DNA from: a virus
IMG/VR virus record: IMGVR_UViG_3300017963_000639
Span: 1-28,828 of that record
Length of the DNA stretch: 28,828 bases
Strand: one strand, 5' to 3'
A model generated the notes under the pieces. It saw nothing but the letters and a program-made list of their open reading frames with translations, was not told the DNA's origin and did no database searches. Below are positions 7,613-14,928 of the stretch, piece by piece (the stretch's first letter is position 1; each line of letters opens with the position of its first letter). The position numbers and the translations under genes were made by a program.

Positions 7613-8503
7613 TTACCTTGACCCCGCTTTTTTGAAAGCTTTCACAAATTCGGAATAAGCTTCTTCGGATGAATCCCCCGCGTCAATGACGGGGTCAAGT
7701 TGAAACCAATTCTTTGCATCATAAGCGGGTGACCAATCGCAATATATCATCCTCCCTTCTCCATCGTCCTTGACTTTGGTTTTCGGACCCCGCTTTTTGG
7801 ACAAGTCAAGTTCAACCAAATAATTGTAGAACAAAACCCCTTGGGCCCAACGGTGAGTTGTTGACCAAGTTTCCGGGTCACAATAACAGATGAAGCGGTC
7901 ATAATCCGCCCCTTCCGGGTTGTTGTATGGTTTGACGCGGGAATGACCAATCAAGACAACATTGATTCCCGCTTTGCGGATCAAATCCAAGACATCAAGG
8001 AAGCGGGGCCAATCAACTTTGGCAGCTTGCTTGGGTCCCTTTTGGTAAGAATAGAAACCCTCGGTTGACCAATCCCCATCAAAGTATTCTTCGCAATGAT
8101 GGATGAAGCAAAGCTTTTCAAAACCGGTGATTGAATCAAAGACCGCGGTTTGAATGTCATATTCACCCGCGGCAATGTCTTCCCCAAGACTCAACAGATT
8201 TTCAAAAGAAGACGCTTCTTCCACAAAGACCGGTTGGGGACAAAGGTTGAATTCTGAAAGGGTCCGGATTCCTTCTTCCTGCGGGTCAATGATGAAGCCC
8301 GGTTTGGGGAAGTGTGAAGACCAAGACGTTTTGCCAACCCCGGAAGGACCGTATAAGACAAGCTTCAATGGGGACTTCCCAAAGAAACCCTTCCCGGTCT
8401 TCTCTGGGGAAGATTTGGCCCCGCGTTTCTTCGGTGTCTTCGTCCGTTTGGCTTTTGGTCTTTTCTTTTTGGGGCGTTTGGTTTGGGAAGAAGTTGTTGC
8501 CAT
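7613..8503 (-). CDS. RecA-like ATPase of phage Sak4/AAA_24 type, 296 aa
   Basis: Walker A is GPSGVGKTS (52-60) and Walker B is QTAVFDSIT (118-126), in a RecA-like layout with FIIDPQEEGIRTL after strand 2 and NVVLIGHSRVKP (sensor strand). This matches single-domain phage recombinases (Sak4) that anneal or exchange single strands, often next to an SSB and a RecB/Cas4-like exonuclease, as here. The first 40 residues are a Lys-rich tail (KRPKKKRPKAKRTKTPKKRG). The ATG at 8503 follows AAAGGG, which lies at the end of an AATAAACCCC element. It is flanked by the Cas4-like nuclease and the acidic-linker protein. Confidence 0.87.
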   Translation of the reverse strand: MATTSSQTKRPKKKRPKAKRTKTPKKRGAKSSPEKTGKGFFGKSPLKLVLYGPSGVGKTSWSSHFPKPGFIIDPQEEGIRTLSEFNLCPQPVFVEEASSFENLLSLGEDIAAGEYDIQTAVFDSITGFEKLCFIHHCEEYFDGDWSTEGFYSYQKGPKQAAKVDWPRFLDVLDLIRKAGINVVLIGHSRVKPYNNPEGADYDRFICYCDPETWSTTHRWAQGVLFYNYLVELDLSKKRGPKTKVKDDGEGRMIYCDWSPAYDAKNWFQLDPVIDAGDSSEEAYSEFVKAFKKAGSR

Positions 8504-8520
8504 GGGTCCGGGTCCCTTTC

Positions 8521-8550
8521 TTCAAATCGTGGGGTTTATTGGTGAATCCA
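8521..8550 (-). repeat. AATAAACCCC element, copy 5
   Basis: The minus strand reads TGGATTCACCAATAAACCCC, then ACGATTTGAAGAAAGGG. It fills the gap between the Cas4-like nuclease stop and the RecA-like start and supplies the AAAGGG ribosome site. Confidence 0.75.
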
Positions 8551-8576
8551 AATCGGGTGGGAATCTGTATTGTAAC

Positions 8577-9863
8577 TTATTCCAATTCCGGGAACAAGGT
8601 TTGAATCTTCATAAGCTTATCTTTCCTGCCGGTTGTCATATAGTCAAAGTATGAGCCCCGGAAACCGCTTGCCATGGAGTTATAGACACCCCAAGGGAAA
8701 CGCCAATGATAAGGGTTGGGAATCTTGGCAATCGGAACCCCTTTTTCAAAGACGGAAGTTTCCCAAGGGTTCAATGGGTCCGCTTTGATTGACTCCCACC
8801 AATCAAGCAACCCTTCAAGGATTGGGTTAAAACATTCCGTCTTGAATCGTTCAACGTCCTTCAAATAAATCCGGGACTTCCAGCGTTTGAAGTAATGGTC
8901 CCGGTCTTTGGCAATGTCCCCCTTCAACCGGTCAAGGAATTGGTCTTCCGTTTCCGCCCCTTTGCGAATCTTGACGGGCTTCCCGTCCTTCATGATGGGT
9001 TTCCCGTCCGGACCCTTTTTGTTGACTTCCCGTCCCTTCCGTTGTTTGATAGCGTGTTGGTCAGATAAGGGTCTTCGGATAACGTTGTATAAGACCCCGC
9101 GGATTGGCAACCGCCAAAAGTATTTGTTGAACGCTTCCCCTTCCTTCCCCCGCGGTTCCCAATCTTGAAGCGGTTCAAAGGGGGCTTTGTTCTTTTGGTA
9201 AGTGTGAAGGGCAATCAAATAAACCATGACTTGAAGATTTTCATGAACGGTTGAAAGAATCCCCGCTTCATCAATCCGCCCCTTGGTCTTGTTCTCCATC
9301 AACCAAATCCCTTTTGACTCCCGGAAGACTCCATCCCATTTGCCCCGCAGAAGGACAACCCGTCCGGAAGGGAGTTGATAGGGGACTTTGAAATCAACTT
9401 CCGCCAACAGCGTTTGACGCTTCTTTGTGTCCGGGTGTTTCTTCCACTTGCGGATATATTCCGGGAATTGTCGTATTGCGATTTTATACCACTTCACAAT
9501 TGAAGCTTCCGCCCCGGGATGATTAGCCCGAAGTTTGTCCCGGTATGCCCCCATTGATTTTTTCCAGTCTTTCCCCAATGCAAAAGCTTCTTCCGCTTCA
9601 TGCCACAATGAACCGAATTCAAGGGCAGAATTGAAACCTTCATCTTCTTCCAACCCTTCAACAACTTTCAAGCGGAAGCGTTCCCGGCATTCTAGAAAGC
9701 GGGTCAAAAGGGAAAAACTTATTCCGTCCCCTTCCGGACCGGGTCCCTTCCACAAAGACGCGGGAGTTGAAGAACGCTTGGCGGATTCAAAAAGCTCTTG
9801 TCCGCGTTGAACGCTTGAGGCTTTCCCTTTGCGGATCGGTTTTGGCGGTTTTCTTTTGCCCAT
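8577..9863 (-). CDS. Cas4/RecB-like PD-(D/E)XK exonuclease, 428 aa
   Basis: Belongs to the PDDEXK_1 group. H88 (GSLWHEAEEAF), D177 (GKWDGVF), E190-x-K192 (LMENKTK) and the following Q211 (ENLQVMVYLI) form the RecB/Cas4 nuclease signature; no iron-sulphur cysteine set is evident. It probably resects DNA ends for the neighbouring RecA-like protein. I prefer the ATG at 9863 because AAGGAAAG precedes it and the protein then opens with MGKRKPPKPIRKGK, the tag found in other replication proteins here. An ATG at 10001, overlapping the upstream stop as ATGA, would add 46 residues whose codons are unlike the rest of the gene. Confidence 0.85.
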   Translation of the reverse strand: MGKRKPPKPIRKGKASSVQRGQELFESAKRSSTPASLWKGPGPEGDGISFSLLTRFLECRERFRLKVVEGLEEDEGFNSALEFGSLWHEAEEAFALGKDWKKSMGAYRDKLRANHPGAEASIVKWYKIAIRQFPEYIRKWKKHPDTKKRQTLLAEVDFKVPYQLPSGRVVLLRGKWDGVFRESKGIWLMENKTKGRIDEAGILSTVHENLQVMVYLIALHTYQKNKAPFEPLQDWEPRGKEGEAFNKYFWRLPIRGVLYNVIRRPLSDQHAIKQRKGREVNKKGPDGKPIMKDGKPVKIRKGAETEDQFLDRLKGDIAKDRDHYFKRWKSRIYLKDVERFKTECFNPILEGLLDWWESIKADPLNPWETSVFEKGVPIAKIPNPYHWRFPWGVYNSMASGFRGSYFDYMTTGRKDKLMKIQTLFPELE

Positions 9864-9997
9864 TGTTTTCTTCTTTCCTTCTGGAATCTTCGGGTTGACA
9901 GCTTCTTCCGGGAACGGTTCTTCTTCTTTCCCGCTTGCCGATGTCCTTTGACTTTGCGTTTTCGTTTCATCGGTTTCCCATGTTAGGAATTCCCAAT

Positions 9998-10843
9998 TCA
10001 TACTTCCCACCAATTGAATTCATCAAGACCGTATTTGCGGGATAGGTATTCTCTGGAAGCGGATTGAATATCTTGAACCCCAAACATATTCCGCCCCTCC
10101 AAATACAACGGGTTTTCTTCTTCCTTCGGTTTGACATGAAGGGCAATTGATTCCGGACGGGTTCCGACATTGAAAGCCCGGGAGAATCGCCAAAAGAAAT
10201 CAAAATGTTCCCCGCCAATCGGGCAAAGATTGTCCCAACGTATCATTTGAACCGCTTTGGTTTCCGCGGCAAAGAAGTTGGCCCCATAATCAACGCGGAA
10301 GATACCGGGCCCAAGTTCTTCATGAACTTCCAGGGGAAGACGGTCAAGGACCCCGTTGAACATTCGCAACAAGCCCCAAAAGTTTTCACCCAACCATTGT
10401 TGGGGACAGCAAAGTTGAAGGTCATGATTGACAACCGCTTGAAGAACCAAATCAAGACGGGTGTTTTCGGTGAAGACAACATCATGATCCGAGTAAACCA
10501 TATACGGGGTTTCGATCAAATCAAGACCGAAGTTCCGCCCAAAGTTGAATTCCGAATAAAGCCCCGCAGAATTGACATTGTGGAATTCCGATTCAAACGG
10601 GGGACAAATAAGTTGAACTTTTCCCGCGTCAATGAACGGTTTGATTTCCAGAAGAAGAAAATCCCGTTCTTTCCAATTTGCAACAACAATGATTTCCCCC
10701 CAATCATAATATTCCAACGCGGACACAACCAACCGCTTGCAAGCTTGGGGGCGGTTGAACGTCTTGACCAAAAGGGTTGTGTCTTGCAAGTTGCGGACCG
10801 GACCCTTGAACGTTGGCAACGCTTTTCCCGTCAATGGCTTCAT
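9998..10843 (-). CDS. Glycosyltransferase (GT-A fold), 281 aa
   Basis: The N-terminal TTLLVKTFNRPQACKRLVVS is the usual start of a GT-A sugar-nucleotide domain. A metal-binding DxD appears as YSDHDVVF (119-121), and CPIGGEHFDFFWRF (208-220) looks like the acceptor or catalytic loop of GT2/GT27-like enzymes. It probably moves a sugar from a nucleotide donor to a virion protein, phage DNA base or host glycan; which one cannot be seen. The ATG overlaps the upstream stop as ATGA at 10843-10840. It sits beside recombination genes rather than beside the other two sugar enzymes (18037-20747). Confidence 0.82.
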   Translation of the reverse strand: MKPLTGKALPTFKGPVRNLQDTTLLVKTFNRPQACKRLVVSALEYYDWGEIIVVANWKERDFLLLEIKPFIDAGKVQLICPPFESEFHNVNSAGLYSEFNFGRNFGLDLIETPYMVYSDHDVVFTENTRLDLVLQAVVNHDLQLCCPQQWLGENFWGLLRMFNGVLDRLPLEVHEELGPGIFRVDYGANFFAAETKAVQMIRWDNLCPIGGEHFDFFWRFSRAFNVGTRPESIALHVKPKEEENPLYLEGRNMFGVQDIQSASREYLSRKYGLDEFNWWEV

Positions 10844-11112
10844 GCCCGGGCCCCTTCAAACTTTGCCCCGCGGTCAATTATCCTTTCTTCAATGATGACT
10901 TCCCGATTGACGGAAGCCAAGGACCGAAGAACCCGGTTGGCTTGTTGGAAGGTGGGGAAGTGTTTTGCCCGTTGAATCCAATCCGTCCATTGACGGGGGT
11001 TGTCATCTTCCAACCATGAATTTTGCGTCTTCCAGAAGATGACCCAACGTTTGATTCTGCGGGGTTTATTACCGGGACGATGGGGACGCTTGCGGACTTG
11101 TTTCTTTTCCAT
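10840..11112 (-). CDS. Small basic protein, 90 aa
   Basis: Not recognised. The first 25 residues are strongly basic (KKQVRKRPHRPGNKPRRIKR), followed by a helical part (RQWTDWIQRAKHFPTF, then ANRVLRSL). The basic end suggests nucleic-acid binding or the same tag function as in its neighbours. The ATG at 11112 follows AAAGGGAATAGA. It ends in an ATGA overlap with the glycosyltransferase. The segment encoding PGNKPRR carries a diverged AATAAACCCC core (11051-11075). Confidence 0.65.
   Translation of the reverse strand: MEKKQVRKRPHRPGNKPRRIKRWVIFWKTQNSWLEDDNPRQWTDWIQRAKHFPTFQQANRVLRSLASVNREVIIEERIIDRGAKFEGARA
11051..11075 (-). repeat. Diverged AATAAACCCC core inside the 90-aa gene
   Basis: The minus strand reads CCCGGTAATAAACCCCGCAG, then AATCAAACG. 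Only the core is conserved; the terminal AGGG is missing. It may be chance. Confidence 0.25.
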
Positions 11113-11150
11113 TCTATTCCCTTTCTGATAGATTGGATTGGGTTATTAGA

Positions 11151-11177
11151 TAGGTATATATATCTTATATATACTTA
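11151..11177. repeat. AT-rich inverted repeat
   Basis: GTATATATA (11154-11162) and TATATATAC (11166-11174) are perfect inverted copies around TCT; the arms extend to 11151 and 11177 with one G-T pair. It lies in the leader of the 90-aa gene, downstream of an AATAAACCCC element, and is the most AT-rich spot in the window. It could be an operator, an unwinding site or a cruciform. Confidence 0.5.
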
Positions 11178-11200
11178 CCCTAGAGAATTTTTGACCCTTC

Positions 11201-11231
11201 TGGAAATCTTGGGGTTTATTGGCGGATTCAA
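11201..11231 (-). repeat. AATAAACCCC element, copy 7
   Basis: The minus strand reads TTGAATCCGCCAATAAACCC, then CAAGATTTCCAGAAGGG. It begins right after the stop of the 93-aa gene and heads a leader of about 100 bases before the 11112 start. Confidence 0.75.
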
Positions 11232-11233
11232 AA

Positions 11234-11515
11234 TCACTTGGGCTTCCGCTTCAAACGCTTGGCAACTTTCCCGTCAACTTTGAAAGCCCGGACAACAATG
11301 GAATGGGTTTCCGGTTCCCGATTGACCCGGACTTTCAACCCGCAAGCTTTGGCAGCTTTCCGGCAATTATCATCCATGGTTGCCAATTCACATTGAAAGT
11401 CTTGACCCCGGGTCAATCTGCGGGTCTTCCCGTCAAGCCAAGTTGACCAAGGATAGATTGGAACCCTTCCGGACTTGCGTTTTGGGGGCTTATAGTTTTT
11501 CAATACTTTTGCCAT
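11234..11515 (-). CDS. Small basic protein, 93 aa
   Basis: Not recognised. It is basic at both ends (NYKPPKRKSGRV near the start, KVAKRLKRKPK at the end) with a central PWSTWLDGKTRRLTRGQDF followed by two cysteines. Small phage proteins with a 'PW-W-DG-RLTRGxDF' pattern occur widely but have no known function. The ATG at 11515 follows AAAGG. It is the first gene of the leftward block and faces the divergent, ORF-free region 11516-11956. Confidence 0.65.
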   Translation of the reverse strand: MAKVLKNYKPPKRKSGRVPIYPWSTWLDGKTRRLTRGQDFQCELATMDDNCRKAAKACGLKVRVNREPETHSIVVRAFKVDGKVAKRLKRKPK

Positions 11516-11956
11516 GACAACACCTTTGAAAAAAGTTTGGTTGACCCGTCCCTTTGGTTTCCTTTTCCTTGGGACGCTTTGTCCGGGGTCCTCAGACTAG
11601 CCAACCAAAACCGCGGTTGAAATAAACGGGACCCCGCGTCCGATTGTCCGGAGTTTGGCGGGGCCCCTTCCCGGGTTGACCCAAGGGGGCAATTGCTTCC
11701 CCAGAAAGCCAATTGACCGGGTTCCGGACCGGCAACTTTCAATCTATACCGGGGAACCCAAAGCAGTCAAGCGGATTTTCGGAATTGGTTAAACCCCTAT
11801 AAAATAAGGGTTTCCGGTCATGGGGCCCGGTCCGGATTGTTCAAAATGATTGCAATTTTGGAAAAGCTATTGATTCCAAACGCGGATTGATTTATTCTTC
11901 ATTGTTGGGGCAAGGGACCCCAACGGACCGAAGACCAAAGAAGAAAGGGAAGTTCC
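11516..11956. other. Divergent intergenic region, no gene seen
   Basis: 441 bases between leftward and rightward blocks with no credible ORF. It holds the 10-bp palindrome AACCGCGGTT (11609-11618); a CCCCGC/GCGGGG stem (11632-11663); AAACCC/GGGTTT (11791-11813) around CTATAAAATAA, whose TATAAA resembles a -10 box; and a perfect 7-bp hairpin GTTGGGG/CCCCAAC (11904-11924) 33 bases before the small acidic gene. It is the natural place for divergent promoters, an operator or a replication origin, but none is proven. Confidence 0.5.
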
Positions 11957-12136
11957 ATGGTCAAACGCGTTGAAATCTTACCGTTTCTTTCTGCCGAACA
12001 AATCAACCGGAACCCGGATTTGTTTGGGGACAATGACAGCGTCTTTGAACTGGGGTCTTTTTCTGGGGAAGATACGGAAGAAGAAACTTCCGCCCCGGAT
12101 GAAGACCCGCGGTTTGATGGGTTGCAACTTCTTTGA
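11957..12136 (+). CDS. Small acidic protein, 59 aa
   Basis: A short gene beginning MVKRVEILPFLSAEQ and ending FDGLQLL. The second half is acidic (GEDTEEE, then PDEDP). AAAGGG lies 7 bases before the ATG, the codons (CGG, GGG, GAA, TTG, AAC) match the surrounding phage genes, and it precedes the DGQHR gene by 43 bases in the same direction, so it is probably real although short. Size and charge would fit an early regulator or a DNA-mimic-like inhibitor; this is only a guess. Confidence 0.7.
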   Translation: MVKRVEILPFLSAEQINRNPDLFGDNDSVFELGSFSGEDTEEETSAPDEDPRFDGLQLL

Positions 12137-12152
12137 ACTGTTTTTCTGTTTT

Positions 12153-12176
12153 CACGTTTCACTATAGAAAGGGGAC
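12153..12176 (+). promoter_or_regulatory. Possible promoter with SP6-like core CACTATAGAA
   Basis: CACGTTTCACTATAGAAAGG lies just before the DGQHR gene. CACTATAGAA equals the conserved core and start site of SP6 RNA polymerase promoters, and CACGTTT matches the 3' half of the minus-strand AATAAACCCC element. The AAAGGGG part also serves as ribosome site. No phage RNA polymerase gene is in this window. Confidence 0.3.
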
Positions 12177-12179
12177 ATC

Positions 12180-13592
12180 ATGTCCGCAAAAGTAAAGTTT
12201 CAAAAGTTGGGTGTCGAGTTGCGTGCAAAGGGGCAGAAGGGGGGCCCGTTGGATGTTGACTCGGTCAAAGAATTCCTTGGTTGGGAAGAAGAACCGGAAG
12301 GGAAGGATTGGGGGGAAGACTACCTTTTCAAAGACTTGAACAAAAAGAAAGTCCGGTTGAACAACAACAACACAAACCGCCCATTCCGCAGAACGCTTGC
12401 CAAAAGGTATGCTTCGGAAATCCTGCGGAAGAAATGGAGGGTAAACGGGGAAACGTTTGTTGTTGACCGCTTCGGAAAAGTTCAAGACGGACAACACCGC
12501 GGGGTTGGTCTTGTCTTTGCAGAACAAGAGCGACAATCCGACAAAGAATATTGGGCGGAAAACTACGGTTGGAAGACCGCGGTTGCAATTGACGCGTTGT
12601 TGGTTTCGGGTATCTCGGACAAGTCCGAAACCGTTGACACTTTGGGACTTGGTCAGAAGCGTTCTTTGGGGGATGTCATTTTCCGAAGAAAAGAATTCAA
12701 GACCATTGGCGAGAAAGACCAAAAGCGGTTGGCAAACATCTTGTCCGGGGCGGTCCGGTTGGTCTGGATTCGGACGGGTGGGAAGTCCGTTTCAGACGCT
12801 CCATGGTTCCCCCATTCCGAAGCGTTGGAATTCCTTGAATCCCATCCGGGAATTGTGGAAGCGGTTGAAACCGTCTTCAAGTTGGAAGGTGGGGGCGGGG
12901 CAGACGGGAAGAAGATTTCCCGCAAGCTGTCTTTGTCCTATGCTGCGGGGCTTCTGTATTTGATGGGGACTTGCGGAACGGACCCGGACAAGTTTGAAGA
13001 CGGGGGCAAGGTTGACCGTAAGCATTGGAAGAAAGCCAAAGAATTTTGGTCTTCCTTTGCCGATCCGGATGAACTCGGAAAGGGTTCCCCAATCATGGCG
13101 GTCCGGAACGCGTTGGAACGTCTTGACGCTTCGGGAGCCATGGCAAGGGATGAAATCATTGGAACGGTTGTCAAAGCGTTCAACGCATTCCTTGACGGGA
13201 AGAAGGTTTCCAGCGTCAAAGATGTCAAAGTCAAACGGACAAAGAACAAGGAAACCGGAAAGATTGAATTGGGTGAAGACCCAAGACTTGGCGGACTTGA
13301 CCGCGTTCCCGCAGAAGAACCGGAAGAAGAAGATGAACCCGCAGCGGAAGCCCCGGTCCGCGGGAAGCGTTCCGGCAAGACTTCAACGGCAACCAAGGGT
13401 TGGAGAGTCAAAGACACTTGTTGGGTCATTGACAAAGATGACCCGGAAGGTTGTTGGTTTGGCAGCGTCAAGGGATTTTCAGATGACAAAAAGGTTGCTT
13501 GGGTGACCGCAAAGGAAGACGGGAAAGATTATGAAACCCCCGTTGATTCTCTGTCCATCGACAAGCCCCAAGCGGATGAATACGAGGATTGA
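12180..13592 (+). CDS. ParB-like 'DGQHR' protein, 470 aa
   Basis: The N-terminal 110 residues hold the phage ParB/sulfiredoxin-like signature: NRPFRRTLAKRYASEI, WRVNGETFVVDRFG, then VQDGQHR (102-107), where 'NRP - W-NGE - DGQHR' is typical. Such proteins are common in phages; activities proposed for ParB-like folds include DNA binding and nuclease or NTPase activity, but none can be assigned here. A central helical domain is followed by an acidic linker (AEEPEEEDEPAAEAP, about residues 380-394) and a C-terminal SH3- or Tudor-like barrel (CWVIDKDDPEGCWFGSVKGF). AAAGGGGACATC precedes the ATG. A strong intrinsic terminator follows. Confidence 0.72.
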   Translation: MSAKVKFQKLGVELRAKGQKGGPLDVDSVKEFLGWEEEPEGKDWGEDYLFKDLNKKKVRLNNNNTNRPFRRTLAKRYASEILRKKWRVNGETFVVDRFGKVQDGQHRGVGLVFAEQERQSDKEYWAENYGWKTAVAIDALLVSGISDKSETVDTLGLGQKRSLGDVIFRRKEFKTIGEKDQKRLANILSGAVRLVWIRTGGKSVSDAPWFPHSEALEFLESHPGIVEAVETVFKLEGGGGADGKKISRKLSLSYAAGLLYLMGTCGTDPDKFEDGGKVDRKHWKKAKEFWSSFADPDELGKGSPIMAVRNALERLDASGAMARDEIIGTVVKAFNAFLDGKKVSSVKDVKVKRTKNKETGKIELGEDPRLGGLDRVPAEEPEEEDEPAAEAPVRGKRSGKTSTATKGWRVKDTCWVIDKDDPEGCWFGSVKGFSDDKKVAWVTAKEDGKDYETPVDSLSIDKPQADEYED

Positions 13593-13623
13593 CCCCGCTT
13601 GACGATTGTTGACCCGGAATTCT

Positions 13624-13662
13624 GCCCGGGAGCCCCGGAAATGGGCTTCCCGGGCTTTTTTT
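13624..13662 (+). terminator. Intrinsic terminator after DGQHR gene
   Basis: GCCCGGGAGCCC pairs with GGGCTTCCCGGGC (one bulged T) and is followed by seven T. Confidence 0.9.
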
Positions 13663-13680
13663 ATGTCCTTCCGCCCCTAG

Positions 13681-13712
13681 TTTGAAAACGTGGGGTTTAT
13701 TGGTGAATCAAA
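13681..13712 (-). repeat. AATAAACCCC element, copy 8, between plus-strand genes
   Basis: A near-consensus copy; its first 28 bases, including CCTAG, are identical to copy 10. It keeps the minus-strand orientation although both neighbouring genes run rightward. As a promoter it would give antisense RNA across the terminator and the DGQHR gene. Confidence 0.75.
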
Positions 13713-13978
13713 AAACAACATTTCAAATCCCCCCTTCCGGGGGAAATTGAAAGAATTATGGGAAAAATTTCAGGATTGCTAATAATGAGGATTGACCCGG
13801 AAAGAAACTAAGCGTATAAACGGGGTGTTGGTTGTGTGTTCTTTGACAACTCGGAAACGCGGCAAGGAAGCCCACCCCGTTCCCTCCCATTTGCCGGGTG
13901 GTGATTGGAACAAAGCCCAAAGCGGGGAAAGAAAACGGCAAAGACAAACAAAACACAAACCTTGAAAGGGGAATAGAT

Positions 13979-14233
13979 ATGAAACGAGACAATTACTTTG
14001 TATATCTGACAGATTTGGACACTAAGCTTGGGCATCGACAATCAACGGACCAAAAGGGGATTGAATGGGTTCAACGGGATGAAGAAGTTGTTTGGGTTGC
14101 GGAATGTTACGTTTTGATTGACGGTGACCAAACGTTTGCTATCGTCAACACCTTGATTGGCGATGATTTCACACAACCGATTAAGGCCCATATGGAATGG
14201 GAAGTTGGTTTCATCCAAGACAACATGATTTGA
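13979..14233 (+). CDS. Hypothetical protein, 84 aa
   Basis: Not recognised. An acidic, aromatic, beta-rich small protein beginning MKRDNYFVYLTDLD, with WVQRDEEVVWVAECYVLID in the middle and HMEWEVGFIQD near the end. I chose the ATG at 13979 because GAAAGGGGAATAGAT precedes it; a longer frame from 13898 lacks such a site. The early codons (CGA, TAT, CTG, CAA-rich) differ somewhat from neighbours, which might mean recent acquisition. It lies 12 bases before the SprT-like gene with an almost identical ribosome site, so the two are probably co-transcribed. Confidence 0.6.
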   Translation: MKRDNYFVYLTDLDTKLGHRQSTDQKGIEWVQRDEEVVWVAECYVLIDGDQTFAIVNTLIGDDFTQPIKAHMEWEVGFIQDNMI

Positions 14234-14245
14234 AAGGGAATAGAT

Positions 14246-14869
14246 ATGACAGACAAATTGACCGCAGCAAACAAAAGTGAATTGACCCGGGAACAATGGT
14301 TGACGGAAGTTGTCAACATGGCGGAACCGTTCTTCAACGAAGCGGATTTGAAGCTTCCCAAAAATTGGCGGGTGTCTTGCGGGTTTCCTTCATCCGGTCC
14401 GCGGAAAGCTATTGGGGAATGTCATTATGAGTTGAACTCAGAAGACGGGGTCCGGGAAATGTTCGTTTCCCCAACGCTTGGAACTTCGGTCAAGGCAATC
14501 AAAGTCCTTCTTCATGAAGTGATTCATTGTTGCCTTGGTCCGGGCAAAGGACACCGCAAAGAATTCTCCCAAGCGGGGAAGCGGTTGGGATTTGAAGGGA
14601 AGCCAACCCAAATGGAACCCGCGGATGAAGATTGGGAACCGTTCTTCAACTTGGTTGTTGAAACGCTTGGGGAATACCCCCATGGGAAGTTGAATCTTTC
14701 CGGACGGAAGAAACAATCAACGCGGATGATTAAAGTAGAATGTACCGATGAAGACTGCGGTTGCGTTCTGCGGATGTCCCGGAAGTGGATTGAAACGCTT
14801 CCGTCCCTTCCCATCTGCGGTTGCGGTTGTGACATGAAGGTTGACTTGATGGGGTTGTTGGGAAGTTAG
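14246..14869 (+). CDS. SprT-like zinc metalloprotease, 207 aa
   Basis: HEVIH (90-94) followed by H103 (KGHRKEF) is the gluzincin-like zinc site of the SprT/Spartan family, preceded by the usual hydrophobic helix (AIKVLL). The C-terminus carries a zinc-ribbon-like Cys cluster (C165, C171, C173, C191, C193, C195), as in SprT proteins. Spartan enzymes cleave proteins cross-linked to DNA; phage members are widespread and their substrate is unknown. AAAGGGAATAGAT precedes the ATG at 14246. An intrinsic terminator follows and a helicase gene comes next, consistent with a DNA-maintenance role. Confidence 0.85.
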   Translation: MTDKLTAANKSELTREQWLTEVVNMAEPFFNEADLKLPKNWRVSCGFPSSGPRKAIGECHYELNSEDGVREMFVSPTLGTSVKAIKVLLHEVIHCCLGPGKGHRKEFSQAGKRLGFEGKPTQMEPADEDWEPFFNLVVETLGEYPHGKLNLSGRKKQSTRMIKVECTDEDCGCVLRMSRKWIETLPSLPICGCGCDMKVDLMGLLGS

Positions 14870-14884
14870 TTCTAAACATTCAAC

Positions 14885-14912
14885 GGGCCCCCGGGAAACC
14901 GGGGGTCCTTTT
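14885..14912 (+). terminator. Intrinsic terminator with GAAA tetraloop
   Basis: GGGCCCCCGG pairs with CCGGGGGTCC (one G-T) around the loop GAAA, then TTTT. The helicase ribosome site follows directly (CTGGAAGG). Confidence 0.85.
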
Positions 14913-14928
14913 CTGGAAGGAAGAAGAC

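Larger units (their letters stand above)
13593..13978. other. Intergenic region with terminator, element copy and hairpin
   Basis: 386 bases with no convincing gene. After the terminator come the element copy at 13681-13712, a hairpin (13721-13752; 12 of 14 pairs, TTCC loop), a 17-codon ORF at 13758 (too short to judge), and an A-rich leader to the next gene. Confidence 0.5.

Noticed and set aside
10205-10975. 256-codon open frame on the plus strand
   Set aside because: Antisense to the glycosyltransferase and 90-aa genes; no domain, no ribosome site, and the real genes have clear motifs.
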